From NCBI RefSeq assembly GCF_016820515.1, contig NZ_JADHDV010000020.1:1-64000 (forward strand): 64,000 bases of DNA. Direction: 5' to 3'. Below, piece by piece: positions 25,424 to 34,082 of the stretch. The stretch is from Pseudoxanthomonas beigongshangi. Lineage in GTDB: Bacteria; Pseudomonadota; Gammaproteobacteria; Xanthomonadales; Xanthomonadaceae. How positions within the stretch are numbered: the stretch's first letter is position 1; each line of letters opens with the position of its first letter. The notes beneath the pieces are model-generated. The model saw only the letters and a program-made list of their open reading frames with translations. It did no database searches and had not been told where the DNA came from. The position numbers and the translations under genes are program-made.

Positions 25424-26479
25424 ATGAAACGCAGCGAAAAGAAGACGACTAAGAAGGCGGCGAAGAAGGCTTCGCCTGGCAGCGCCGCCAGGAAGACATC
25501 ATCGGCCGCCAGCGCGGACACCGCGGCGAAGACGGCGCAGAGACAGCGGCGCCTGCAGGAAGAAGCCATGGACAGGAATGCGCGGGCACCTTCGACGAAA
25601 AAGCAGCCGGTGCAGGCCGGAAGTCGTAGGCAACCCGAACCGCCGTTAAGCCGGCAGCATCTGCGCAAGCCGGGCAATGAAGCCGAACTCGAGCTCCCGC
25701 CACGCTTCCTGGCCCCTGACTATCGCGGCAGCGGCAAGCTCCAGGGCCTGCGGGCGCTCATCACCGGCGGAGACTCGGGCATCGGACGCGCGGTCGCGGT
25801 GCTGTTCGCGCGCGAAGGAGCCGACGTGGCGATCGTGTACCTGGACGAGCACGAGGATGCACGCGAAACTGCGCGCCATGTGCAAGCCGAAGGACGCCAG
25901 TGCCTGCTGATCAGCGGGGATGTGCGCGATGGCCGGTTCTGCGAGCGCGCGGTGGCGGATGTGGTGGCGTCCTTCGGCGGGCTGGACGTCCTGGTCAACA
26001 ACGCCGCGTTCCAGCAACACGCCAAACGGCTCGAGGACATCAGCGACGCACAGTTGGCCGAGACCCTGCAGACCAACATCGGCGGCTACTTCAACATGAC
26101 CCGCGCGGCGCTGCCGCACCTGGGGGAGGGGGCGAGCATCATCAACAGCGGATCGGAAACAGGACTCTTCGGCAGCAAGGAACTGCTCGACTATGCGGCG
26201 ACCAAGGGCGCCATCCACGCATTCACCAAATCGCTGGCGAGCAACCTGCTGCCACGCGGCATCCGGGTCAACGCGGTGGCGCCGGGACCGGTGTGGACGC
26301 CGCTGAACCCGGCGGACCGCGAGGCGGAGAAGGTGGCCACGTTCGGCAAGGACAGCGACATGGGCCGTCCCGCGCAACCGGAGGAGCTTTCGCCGGCCTA
26401 CGTGTTCCTGGCCTCGCCGATCACCGCCTCCTATATCAGCGGCGCGGTGCTGCCGGTGATGGGCGGACCCTACGGCTAG
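25424..26479 (+). CDS. Short-chain dehydrogenase, YghA/glucose dehydrogenase-like
   Basis: A 351-residue NAD(P)-dependent oxidoreductase of the SDR family. The first 50 residues are a lysine/alanine-rich basic extension (KKTTKKAAKKA), followed by DYRGSGKLQGLRALITGGDSGIGRA with the cofactor loop, DVLVNNAA, the catalytic Ser in NSGSETG, YAATKGAIHAFTK (Tyr and Lys) and VAPGPVWTPL. The C-terminal SYISGAVLPVMGG closes the Rossmann fold. It groups with stress-induced YghA-like reductases. The histone-like N-terminal tail is unusual and may bind DNA or anions. The ATG at 25424 has GGGAG upstream. Confidence 0.88.
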   Translation: MKRSEKKTTKKAAKKASPGSAARKTSSAASADTAAKTAQRQRRLQEEAMDRNARAPSTKKQPVQAGSRRQPEPPLSRQHLRKPGNEAELELPPRFLAPDYRGSGKLQGLRALITGGDSGIGRAVAVLFAREGADVAIVYLDEHEDARETARHVQAEGRQCLLISGDVRDGRFCERAVADVVASFGGLDVLVNNAAFQQHAKRLEDISDAQLAETLQTNIGGYFNMTRAALPHLGEGASIINSGSETGLFGSKELLDYAATKGAIHAFTKSLASNLLPRGIRVNAVAPGPVWTPLNPADREAEKVATFGKDSDMGRPAQPEELSPAYVFLASPITASYISGAVLPVMGGPYG

Positions 26480-26497
26480 CGGGACAGGCCTGGCGGG

Positions 26498-26525
26498 GCG
26501 CGACCGCCGTCAGGTGCGGTCGCGC
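26498..26525. terminator. Hairpin between convergent genes
   Basis: A 10-base perfect stem GCGCGACCGC / GCGGTCGCGC with an 8-base loop lies between the SDR stop and the end of the convergent zinc-ribbon gene. It has no U-tract, so termination strength is uncertain. Confidence 0.4.
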
Positions 26526-26743
26526 AGCCCGGTTTCGCCGGACTGCTTGGCGCAGTGCGCGCAGCAGTAGATGGTGCCGTCACTCTCCACGCCATGGCCG
26601 ATGATCGCGCAGCCGCAATGCGCGCAGCGCGGCGCGAAGGCGTGGATCGCGCACTCGAAGGCATCGAAGGTGCCGGTACGTCCCTGCTGGGTCAGGGTGA
26701 AGCTCTTGTCGTAATCGTTGCCGCACACATCGCATCGGGCCAT
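26510..26743 (-). CDS. Small zinc-ribbon-like protein
   Basis: A 77-residue protein with three metal-ligand pairs: CDVC at residue 4, CAHC in PRCAHCGCAIIGHG, and CCAHC near residue 60, plus histidines, in the order of a treble zinc-binding fold. The phrase DSFECAIHAFAP with HCG is found in a conserved small proteobacterial family of unknown role, sometimes called metallothionein-like. The ribosome site GGAACC is weak. No function is assigned beyond metal binding. Confidence 0.7.
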   Translation of the reverse strand: MARCDVCGNDYDKSFTLTQQGRTGTFDAFECAIHAFAPRCAHCGCAIIGHGVESDGTIYCCAHCAKQSGETGLRDRT

Positions 26744-26797
26744 GGGATGGTTCCTTTCGTGGAGTGATGGAGACGCGCGCCTGGCGGACGGACGCCA

Positions 26798-27349
26798 CTA
26801 GTAGACGCCTTCGGGACTGGGCTGGGGCCGGCCGGGAACATCCGGCGCGATGCGTTCCAGGATTGGCGCGAGGACCTGTTCGGATTCCTCCAGCCACGCC
26901 AGCATGCGCAGCGCCCAGTCACGCAGGTCATCGCGGGTGCACCGCTGCGAGGCCTGGTCGAACAGCGGCCAGGCTTCATCCAGCATGGACTGCAGCGCAA
27001 GCGCGGCGTGATGTTCGTACTCCGCGGGCCGGAATCCGGGCAGGCGGGTCGCGCCGTCCTCGCCCGCGGTCGAGGTGTCGAAGCCCGCCCATACCCCGTC
27101 CTCGGCCTGGTGCTGGGCCAGGATCATGCGGGCGAGGGTGCGCAGCGATTCATCCTCGGCATGTTCCAGGATGCCGTTGGCCAGGCGGCGTTCGCGCAGT
27201 CCCAGCGCGAGTGCCGAGGTGACGAAGGCGTCGTCGTCGAAATCCGCGCCGGCGGTGCCCTCGCGCGGCCGCGCGGCCAGATGGCGGAACAGCACGACCG
27301 CGCCGGTGGCCAGGGCCAGCCACGCGATCAGGGATGTCCGATGCTTCAT
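26798..27349 (-). CDS. Helical secreted protein, DUF4142/ferritin-like
   Basis: A 183-residue protein with an N-terminal signal or anchor (LIAWLALATGAVVLFRHLAA) and an all-helical body. The sequence DDDAFVTSALALGLRERRLA followed by ARMILAQHQ recalls DUF4142 ferritin-like domains (helix with two or three His/Glu), though the metal ligands are not all clear. It probably lies in the periplasm, anchored. It sits in the same leftward group as the BON protein. Function is unknown. Confidence 0.65.
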   Translation of the reverse strand: MKHRTSLIAWLALATGAVVLFRHLAARPREGTAGADFDDDAFVTSALALGLRERRLANGILEHAEDESLRTLARMILAQHQAEDGVWAGFDTSTAGEDGATRLPGFRPAEYEHHAALALQSMLDEAWPLFDQASQRCTRDDLRDWALRMLAWLEESEQVLAPILERIAPDVPGRPQPSPEGVY

Positions 27350-27413
27350 GCGGATTCGCCTCCTCACGGCCGCCCGTGCAGGCGGCCGTGGTCATGGTTG
27401 GCGTGGACACGCA

Positions 27414-28592
27414 TCAGTGGGTGCTGCCCCCGGTGGGCGTGGTGCCGGTGGTGGTGGTGGCAGGACGGCTTGTCGCGCCGCGATTGCGACCGCCGGCTTC
27501 GGAGGTCGTCGGGGTTTCGAGCCCGGCGTCTCCGGTCCGTCCCATGCTCGGCGTCACCCGGATCTCGTTGTGGACCTCGCGCACGCCGCCGCATGCATCG
27601 GCGATGTCCTCGGCGCGGTGCTTCATCCAGCGTTGTTCCACCGTGCCGCTCAGGGTGGCGACGCCGCCACTCACGCTGATCTGCAGATCGTCCGCGTCCA
27701 GGTAAGGGTCGTCGGTAAAGCGTTCATTGAGATCCTCGGTGATGCGCTCGTCGGAACGGGTGTAGCCGCGCGGCCCGCGTCCGCGGAAATTCCGCTGGCC
27801 GGATTCCTGGCCATACCCGGAGGCCCCGGCGCGGGTGTCGTCGCGCCAGTCGGACGGGCTGCGACCCATCCCGCCGGAGGACTGGCCGTAACCGTAGCCG
27901 GAACTGCTGCCGTAGCCGACGCCGGGTTCGCGTGGATAGCGCCCGCTGCGTCCATAGCCGCTTCCGGCGAACACGTCGCCCTGCGCGTAGCGCTGGCTGA
28001 AATCCTCGGGCCCGTAGATCCGGCCCGGATCGCGCTCGCGTCCCCAGGCCTGGCTGTATTCGCCCGGCGGGTCGTAATAGCCGCTTTCGCGGTCGCCCGT
28101 GCGCCCGGCCGGACGATAACCGCCGGCGAAGTCGCTGTCGTCGAAGCCCCGTCCGTATTCGCGCTGGCCGGCGTCGCCGCGGCCGCTGAATCCGGAGCGT
28201 CCGCTTCCACCGCTATATTGCCCGCGCACATCCTCGTCGGACTCGCGGCCGCGTCCCCAGCGCTCGTACTCGTCCGCGCCAAACCGGCCTTCTTCCCGGG
28301 CCTGTGCGCGCGTTCGCGATGGCTGGATACCGGCGGTGCCATAGCCTTCGCCATAGCCACGCGAGGAACGCTCGTCGTCGGGATGCCTGTCTTCCGGACG
28401 CATGCCTTGGTGTTGCCTGCCGTATTGCCGGTTGTACTGGTTCATGTCCTGTCTCCGGTTCTGCCACCATTCGCGGCTGGCGTCTGCCAGCTGCGTTGCC
28501 AGTTGCCGCAGTTCGCCTATCGCGGCCTTCAGTTCGACGCCCACGTGCCTGCCGTCGTCGTGTCTGCTCTCGTCGTGTCTGTTCTCGTCCAT
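27414..28592 (-). CDS. BON-domain protein with long Gly/Arg/Tyr-rich region
   Basis: A 392-residue protein in three parts: an acidic N-terminus with ELRQLATQLADAS helix (about 20-40), a long low-complexity region rich in Gly, Arg, Tyr and Ser (about 50-270), and a BON domain (about 275-345) with YLDADDLQISVSGGVATLSG and GVREVHNEIRV. BON domains bind lipids or membranes. A Thr/Pro-rich tail ends it. No signal peptide is seen. AGGAG precedes the ATG at 28592; the longer frame upstream has coding shadows only. The Gly/Tyr/Arg composition could drive self-association, which is inference. Confidence 0.75.
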   Translation of the reverse strand: MDENRHDESRHDDGRHVGVELKAAIGELRQLATQLADASREWWQNRRQDMNQYNRQYGRQHQGMRPEDRHPDDERSSRGYGEGYGTAGIQPSRTRAQAREEGRFGADEYERWGRGRESDEDVRGQYSGGSGRSGFSGRGDAGQREYGRGFDDSDFAGGYRPAGRTGDRESGYYDPPGEYSQAWGRERDPGRIYGPEDFSQRYAQGDVFAGSGYGRSGRYPREPGVGYGSSSGYGYGQSSGGMGRSPSDWRDDTRAGASGYGQESGQRNFRGRGPRGYTRSDERITEDLNERFTDDPYLDADDLQISVSGGVATLSGTVEQRWMKHRAEDIADACGGVREVHNEIRVTPSMGRTGDAGLETPTTSEAGGRNRGATSRPATTTTGTTPTGGSTH

Positions 28593-28826
28593 TGCCTGCT
28601 CCTGGAAGAAAGGAGTGGAAAGGAGCGTGGTGCGCCACTCCGTCCGTGGACGGCACGCAAACGGCATGCCATCGCCACGGGCCGGCAGGCGCGGGCGCCG
28701 ACGGCGCCGGTCGGCCTCGGCAGGCAGCTTTTGCGCCGAAAGGAAGTTTGTGCGCGGAGCGGATCGGCACGCGGTTTGCGTGGGTAAGCGGCAGACGAAT
28801 GAAGCGCGACGGCGCGGAGGTGGAAC

Positions 28827-29120
28827 ATGAAACGCTGGATGATCGCCGGCCTTGTCTGGGCCATGGCCGTGGCCGTGATGCCGGCCTGCGACCGCCGGGA
28901 CGATCCTTCGGTTCCCCCGGCCAGCACGGGCAGCAGCAGTCCGCCCGGTGAAAGGGTCGATGCGGGTGCCGACGACAAGGCCGCGGTGAAAGACGAGCCG
29001 GTCCACCTGACCCAGCCGCCGCCCACCGCGACCGAGTGCGACGGCAAGGTCGGCGACGAACTCGCGTCGTGCCTGCAGGGCCATGCGGCGCGCAAACGTG
29101 CGACGCCGCCTTCACCCTGA
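28827..29120 (+). CDS. Small secreted (possibly lipid-anchored) protein
   Basis: A 97-residue protein with a signal peptide KRWMIAGLVWAMAVAVMPAC (residues 2-21). The cysteine after VMPA could be a lipobox, though a Leu at -3 is missing. The mature part is Pro/Ser/Asp-rich and disordered-looking with two more cysteines (TECDGKVGDELASCLQGH) that may form a disulfide. GGAGG precedes the ATG. No family is recognised. Confidence 0.65.
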   Translation: MKRWMIAGLVWAMAVAVMPACDRRDDPSVPPASTGSSSPPGERVDAGADDKAAVKDEPVHLTQPPPTATECDGKVGDELASCLQGHAARKRATPPSP

Positions 29121-29270
29121 CGCAGAAATTTCACGGGATGCAGCATGTGCCGCCCGCGCAGCCGCTTGGACGCGCCTGCGCGAGCTCCACCGTTGGCATG
29201 GACATTGCGGAGTACGCCACGGCGCCGGTTATCTCCAGTCGCCGCATTTCTCCCAACAGAAGGCGTTCCC

Positions 29271-29687
29271 ATGTCCCGTACCCCACTGTCATTGAATCCT
29301 TCCTCGACGAACACCCACGGCACTGCGACCTCCGCCCCGCGCGGACAGGACCAGGGCAGGCGCCGGGAGCCACGCGGATTCGCCGCGATGGATCCGGAAA
29401 GGCAACGCGAAATCGCACGCAAGGGCGGGCGCGCCGCGCACCGCAGCGGCAACGCGCATCAGTTCGATTCCGAAGAAGCCCGCGAAGCGGGACGCAAGGG
29501 CGGCGAGGTGGTCAGCCAGGATCGCACGCACATGGCCCGGATCGGCGCGCGCGGTGGCGAAGCGCGTGGCGCGAATCGCCGGCAGCAGACGCGCGAGCGT
29601 GGCATCGAGGGCGGCGAGGGAAGTACGGAGCCGGAGGATGGCGGGAGCCTGCTATCCGGGAGCACGCCGTCCACGCGTCATCACTGA
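29271..29687 (+). CDS. KGG-repeat stress protein
   Basis: A 138-residue hydrophilic protein. It has the KGG signature: GFAAMDPERQREIARKGGRA (residues about 36-55), REAGRKGGEVVSQDRTHMAR, and IGARGGEARG, the repeats of GsiB/YciG-type general-stress or desiccation proteins. The N-terminus is Ser/Thr/Pro-rich and the tail is acidic. The ATG at 29271 follows the weak site AAGGCG. It is probably stress-induced, as family members are. Confidence 0.85.
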   Translation: MSRTPLSLNPSSTNTHGTATSAPRGQDQGRRREPRGFAAMDPERQREIARKGGRAAHRSGNAHQFDSEEAREAGRKGGEVVSQDRTHMARIGARGGEARGANRRQQTRERGIEGGEGSTEPEDGGSLLSGSTPSTRHH

Positions 29688-29724
29688 GGTGAGGAAAACG
29701 GCAAACCGCGAACTGCGGAATCAA

Positions 29725-29943
29725 TCACCCGCGCGGGGCGGTGCCGGTCTCGCCCTGCCGCGGGGAACCGCCGATGGCCATGCGATCCAGCAACGCGCCG
29801 CACTGGACGACGGCCATGTCGATCCGGTCCAGGCCGGAGCGGACGTCATCGATCTGGCCCTGCGCGAGCGCTTCCCGCGCGATGGAATTGGCATACAGGA
29901 TCAGGTTCAACTCGTTGCGCAGATCGTGCTGCCAATCAGACAT
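29725..29943 (-). CDS. Stand-alone histidine-kinase DHp-like fragment
   Basis: A 72-residue protein with WQHDLRNELNLILYANSIAR near the start, which resembles the H-box of a histidine kinase dimerisation helix (H6 followed by D, R, N and L), then a second helix and a short tail. No ATPase domain follows. The ATG overlaps the stop of the sigma-54 activator gene by eight bases, so expression is coupled. It might act as a phosphotransfer partner, a decoy, or be a remnant. Which one cannot be told from sequence. Confidence 0.6.
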   Translation of the reverse strand: MSDWQHDLRNELNLILYANSIAREALAQGQIDDVRSGLDRIDMAVVQCGALLDRMAIGGSPRQGETGTAPRG

Positions 29944-31258
29944 CGTCGCGCTTCCTGGCCAGGTGGTTGTGCACGGTGCGCACGCTGATGCCCAGGGCCC
30001 GGGCGGTCGCGGTCTTGTCGCCGGCGTGGAAGGCCAGGGTCTTGCGCAGCATTTCCGCCTCCACCTGGGCGAAGGTCATGCCCACCTGGAAACGCACGCT
30101 CGCCGGGTCGTCGTCGCCCGGCAATCCGCGCCGGTCCAGTTGCAGCGGAACCGCGCGCACGCTGTCGTCCTGGCTGCGCAGGTAAGCCAGTTCGATCGCG
30201 CTGGACAGTTCGCGCACGTTGCCCGGCCAGGCGTGCGCCATCAGGCCCGGCAGGCAGCGTTCCTCCAGCCGCCGGGCGTGCCCGGTGCGCCGGTTGAGCC
30301 GATCGACGAAGGCGGTGGCCAGCAGCGGGATGTCCTGCTTGCGCGCACGCAGCGGCGGCACCTCGATGGGATAGCGGACCAGGCGGAAATACAGATCCTG
30401 GCGCAGATCGCCGCAGCCGTCCGCCGACAGGCGATGGGTGGCCGCGATGACGCGCACGTCGATCGGAACCTCGCCCTGGCCGCCGATTCGCTGGACCACG
30501 CCGGTTTCCAGTGCGCGCAGCAGGTAGACCTGCAGCGCCGGCGGCATGTCGCCTATCTCGTCCAGGAAGAGCGTGCCGCCCTGGGCCTGCTCGAAGAAAC
30601 CCAGGTGGCGCGCGGCGGCGCCGGTGAAACTGCCACGCTCGTGGCCGAAAAGCTCGCTGGCGAGCAGTTCGCCCGGAAGCGCGCCGCAGTTGACCGCGAC
30701 GAAACGGCCGCCACGACCGCTCTGCGCATGGATGGCACGCGCCGCCAGTTCCTTGCCGCTGCCGGTCTCGCCGAACAGCAGCACGCTCACGTCGTGGGGC
30801 GCCGCGCGGGCGATCTCCTGGCGCAATGCCTGCATCGGCGGGCTCTCGCCGAGCAGTCCATCGCCGTCGTCGCGCAGCGCGGCCTCGCGCGCATGGTGAG
30901 ACTGGCGCACATCGTCGAGCAGGCCCATCAGACGGGTGGGCGGCAGCGGCTTGGGCAGGTAGGCCGACGCGGCGGAGGCCACCGCCCGCCGCGCATGCTC
31001 GATATCGCTGCTGCCGCTGACGAACACGATCTGTCCCTGGTGCTGCACCGGGATGCGCTCGAGCACGTCGAAGCCGGTGCCATCCGGCAGGTGCATGTCC
31101 AGCAGGGTCAGCTCGGGGTCGTGGCGCGCCAGCCAGGGCGCGGCATCGGCGACGCGATGGAAGGCATGTGCCGTGAAGCCGCGGCGCCGGGCCATGTCCA
31201 GGGTCATCGACGCGAACTCGGTGTCGTCGTCGACGATGGCAAAGCATGGATTCGGCAT
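29936..31258 (-). CDS. NtrC-type sigma-54-dependent response regulator
   Basis: A 440-residue activator: receiver (1-115, acidic triad D10-D12, acceptor D54 in LLDMHLPDG, lysine in YLPKPL), AAA+ domain (about 140-365) with Walker A GETGSGKE, the sigma-54 loop GSFTGA in place of GAFTGA, Walker B GTLFLDEIGDM and the WPGNVREL motif, then a Fis-type helix-turn-helix (TATARALGISVRTVHNHLAR). The ATG at 31258 is preferred to a GTG six bases earlier. Its partner kinase is not evident; a DHp-like fragment follows in the same operon. Confidence 0.92.
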   Translation of the reverse strand: MPNPCFAIVDDDTEFASMTLDMARRRGFTAHAFHRVADAAPWLARHDPELTLLDMHLPDGTGFDVLERIPVQHQGQIVFVSGSSDIEHARRAVASAASAYLPKPLPPTRLMGLLDDVRQSHHAREAALRDDGDGLLGESPPMQALRQEIARAAPHDVSVLLFGETGSGKELAARAIHAQSGRGGRFVAVNCGALPGELLASELFGHERGSFTGAAARHLGFFEQAQGGTLFLDEIGDMPPALQVYLLRALETGVVQRIGGQGEVPIDVRVIAATHRLSADGCGDLRQDLYFRLVRYPIEVPPLRARKQDIPLLATAFVDRLNRRTGHARRLEERCLPGLMAHAWPGNVRELSSAIELAYLRSQDDSVRAVPLQLDRRGLPGDDDPASVRFQVGMTFAQVEAEMLRKTLAFHAGDKTATARALGISVRTVHNHLARKRDDV

Positions 31259-31425
31259 GTTCACTCTCGTGGATCACCAGCATGTGAGCATCACCCAACG
31301 GCTGTTAGGGCAACGCGAAGCGGACACGGCCACATCAGGATGCGATGTGCATGCCGTGTTGATGTTCATGAAGGTGATCGCGCGACCCATGCGCGAATCC
31401 TGTCCCGCGCGGGTGCGAGGCCGAT

Positions 31426-31881
31426 TCAGCCCAGCCGCTGATCCATCCGGAAACGGTGCGCGGCCAGGTAGCTGATCCGCGTGAACAGCGGATGGCGCGG
31501 ATTGAGCAGCAGGTTGTGCTCGCACGGACACAATGCGCTGGGCACCTGCGCCGCCAGGGTATTGCCGGTGGCGAGCCAGGCGTCGCCCAGCGCCTGCACT
31601 TCGGTCCGGTAGGGACGCTCCCGCCAGAGCAGATCCTCGGCGACCTCGATGACATGCAGCGAACCGGACGGAACGCGCGCCTCGATCAACTTCAGTTGAT
31701 TGACCGGCGTGCTTTCCAGATGCGCACGATGTTCGAGCATCGCCGCGGCCGCGCTGCAGGCGGCGTAGATCACCGGCAACTGCCCGCTGGTCCAGCGGCC
31801 AGGGCGGTCGGAGACGGGGAATACGTGGGTGACGGCGGTGTCCTCGACCATCACGAAAGCGGGCATCGTTTCGTTCGGCAT
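31426..31881 (-). CDS. RES-domain toxin-like protein, no antitoxin seen
   Basis: A 151-residue protein with RES-fold signatures: GRWTSGQLPVIYAACS (Arg29, Tyr39), the following helix with Glu50, the segment WRERPYRTEVQALGDAWLAT, VPSAL, and NLLLNPRHPLF. RES toxins with the matching Arg/Tyr/Glu trio degrade NAD+ and are normally encoded right after an Xre/DUF2384 antitoxin gene. Here the upstream 127 bases hold no such gene, and the next gene on that side runs the other way. It might be an orphan toxin, a domesticated enzyme or inactive. Confidence 0.75.
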   Translation of the reverse strand: MPNETMPAFVMVEDTAVTHVFPVSDRPGRWTSGQLPVIYAACSAAAAMLEHRAHLESTPVNQLKLIEARVPSGSLHVIEVAEDLLWRERPYRTEVQALGDAWLATGNTLAAQVPSALCPCEHNLLLNPRHPLFTRISYLAAHRFRMDQRLG

Positions 31882-32008
31882 GGCGCTGCTCCCTCGAAGG
31901 GATGATCGATGATGGGTTCGGAGACGCGAAGACCGTGTGCAACCGTGGCCTTCACATGACGGGTCCGCGTGCTCGGGTAGGGTCGGATTCCTCCGTTTCC
32001 GCTTCGAC

Positions 32009-34060
32009 ATGCGCGCAATTTCCGGTTTTTTCCATCGCCAGCGACACCCCCGCGCCACGCGCTGGCCGGCGCGGGTGCTGGCGATGATCGCCGTAGCCTG
32101 CATGGCTGGGGCGTTCGCCACGGCTCCGGCCTCCGCACCGCCTTCCTCATCCTCCGTCGGCACGCCGTCGGAATCGGCGCAGACCACCGCGCGCGAAGTG
32201 CTGGAGGAAGTGGGCGAGCGCGACAACGCGCCGCCCTACAGCCGGCGGCTGTGGCAGGGCGCCGCGCTGGAATGGACACGTGCCATGCCCGCGATCGAGC
32301 GCGATCTCGCCGGCGCATGGCAGGAGCTGCGGCGGCAGGTGGCGGAACGGTTCTGGGGATTGGCGGCGCTGCTGTTGGCCTGGGCCGGGACGCTGTGGCT
32401 GGTTCCCTGGTCGATCTCGAAACTGGTTCCGCGCCTGCCCGAAGGGCGCATCCGGCGGTCGCTGCCCGCGTTGCTGCGGGTCGCCGGCACCACCCTGTGC
32501 AGCGCGGTCCTGCTGATCGCGATTGGCCAGGTGCTCGGATGGGGCGCGCCAGCCGGTTCGCCGCTGTCGGCATTGCTGGGGCCGCTGATCGGCGTTCTGG
32601 CCTTCGCGGTGTTCATGGCCAGCCTGGGCCGCAATGTGCTGTCCTGCGGCGATGCGGGCCTGCGCCTGCCCGACATTCCGGACGAGGTGGCCGCGCGGAT
32701 GCGCCACGTTCCGTGGTTGCTGGCGGGGTCCGTCGCCGCCGCGACCTGGCTGGAGATCCTGCTGGTGCGCTGGTTGCCTGGACAGGGCTATGCGTCGCGC
32801 CTGGCGACCGCGGGACTGGCGGTGTTCCTGGCCGCGGTGCTGGCGAGCGTGTGGTCGCGGCTGGGGCTGGCCCTGCGCACGAACCCCGCCGACGCGCCGA
32901 CGGGACGCCATCGCGTCCTGCTGCGTGGCGTGGTGGTGGTGGGTTGGGCGCTGATCCTGGGCAGCCTGTTCGCCACGCTGCTGGGTTACTACGCCGCCGG
33001 CGGCTTCCTGATCAAACAGACCTTGTGGGGCGGCGTGGTGCTGGTGTTCACCTATCTGCTGGCGGCGGCCAGCGGCGACACCATCGATGCCTACCTGGGC
33101 GGCGGTGGCCGCGCCGGGCGGGTGCTGGCGTGGCGACTGGGACTGGAGCCGCGCAAGGTCGATCAGGTCGGCGCGCTGGTCTATGGCGTAGTCCGCCTGC
33201 TTCTGTTGCTGTGCGCGCTGGTGCTGCTGGCCGCGCCCTACGGGCTGGGGCCTTCCGAACTGTTCGCGCGCCTGCATCCGCGCACGGCGGTGATCGCGAT
33301 CGGCCAGCTCCGGCTGGGCGCGGGCGATCTGCTGCGGGCGCTGCTGGTGTTCGCGGCGGTGATGCTGGCCACCCGCTTGTTCGGACACTGGTTCAGCAGC
33401 CGCTATCTGCCGACCACGCGGCTGGATCCGGGCATGCGCAGTTCGCTGGTGTCGGTGGCGACCTATGCCGGCGTGGTCGTGGCGATATCGATGGCGCTGG
33501 CGGCGATGGGCGTGGGCCTGGACAAGATCACCTGGATTGCCAGCGCGCTGACCGTGGGCATCGGCTTTGGCCTGCAGGCGATCGTGCAGAACTTCATTTC
33601 CGGCCTGATCCTGCTGGCCGAGCGCCCGGTGCGGGTCGGCGACTGGGTGGTGGTGGGCGACGCCGAGGGCGACGTGCGCCGGATCAACGTGCGCGCCACC
33701 GAGATCACCATGGCCGATCGCACCACCGTGCTGGTGCCCAACTCCGAACTGATCACCAAGGTGGTGCGCAACCGCACGCTGACCCGCTCCGAGGGACTGG
33801 TGAAGATCCTGCTGCCGCTGCCGGCGGCGACGACCGACGTGGAGAAGGCGGTGACGGTGGCGCGCGAGGTGATCGCCGCCAACCCCGACGTGCTGCCGCG
33901 ACCGGAACCGGTGGTGCTGGTCGAGGAGGTCAAGGACAACAAGATCTTCTTCAACCTGTCGGTGTATGTCGAAGGCGCGCGCCGGGTCGCGACGGTGCGC
34001 GGCGCGCTGCTGTACGAACTGCTGCGGCGCCTGCCGGAAGCCGGCGTGCCGCTGGCCTGA
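32009..34060 (+). CDS. Large MscS-type mechanosensitive channel
   Basis: A 683-residue inner-membrane protein. A basic N-terminus with signal-like helix (about 25-43, cleavable after APASA) leads to a periplasmic segment (to about 120), then about ten membrane helices. The conserved channel core is near residues 514-551: ITWIASALTVGIGFGLQAIV followed by QNFISGLILLAERPVRVGDWV. The beta domain (VRRINVRATEITMADRTTVL, VPNSELIT) and C-terminal alpha-beta domain follow. Such channels release solutes on hypo-osmotic shock. The start at 32009 is uncertain; an ATG at 32083 would leave only the signal helix. Confidence 0.88.
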   Translation: MRAISGFFHRQRHPRATRWPARVLAMIAVACMAGAFATAPASAPPSSSSVGTPSESAQTTAREVLEEVGERDNAPPYSRRLWQGAALEWTRAMPAIERDLAGAWQELRRQVAERFWGLAALLLAWAGTLWLVPWSISKLVPRLPEGRIRRSLPALLRVAGTTLCSAVLLIAIGQVLGWGAPAGSPLSALLGPLIGVLAFAVFMASLGRNVLSCGDAGLRLPDIPDEVAARMRHVPWLLAGSVAAATWLEILLVRWLPGQGYASRLATAGLAVFLAAVLASVWSRLGLALRTNPADAPTGRHRVLLRGVVVVGWALILGSLFATLLGYYAAGGFLIKQTLWGGVVLVFTYLLAAASGDTIDAYLGGGGRAGRVLAWRLGLEPRKVDQVGALVYGVVRLLLLLCALVLLAAPYGLGPSELFARLHPRTAVIAIGQLRLGAGDLLRALLVFAAVMLATRLFGHWFSSRYLPTTRLDPGMRSSLVSVATYAGVVVAISMALAAMGVGLDKITWIASALTVGIGFGLQAIVQNFISGLILLAERPVRVGDWVVVGDAEGDVRRINVRATEITMADRTTVLVPNSELITKVVRNRTLTRSEGLVKILLPLPAATTDVEKAVTVAREVIAANPDVLPRPEPVVLVEEVKDNKIFFNLSVYVEGARRVATVRGALLYELLRRLPEAGVPLA

Positions 34061-34082
34061 GCGTGATACCTGTGAGCGCGCC

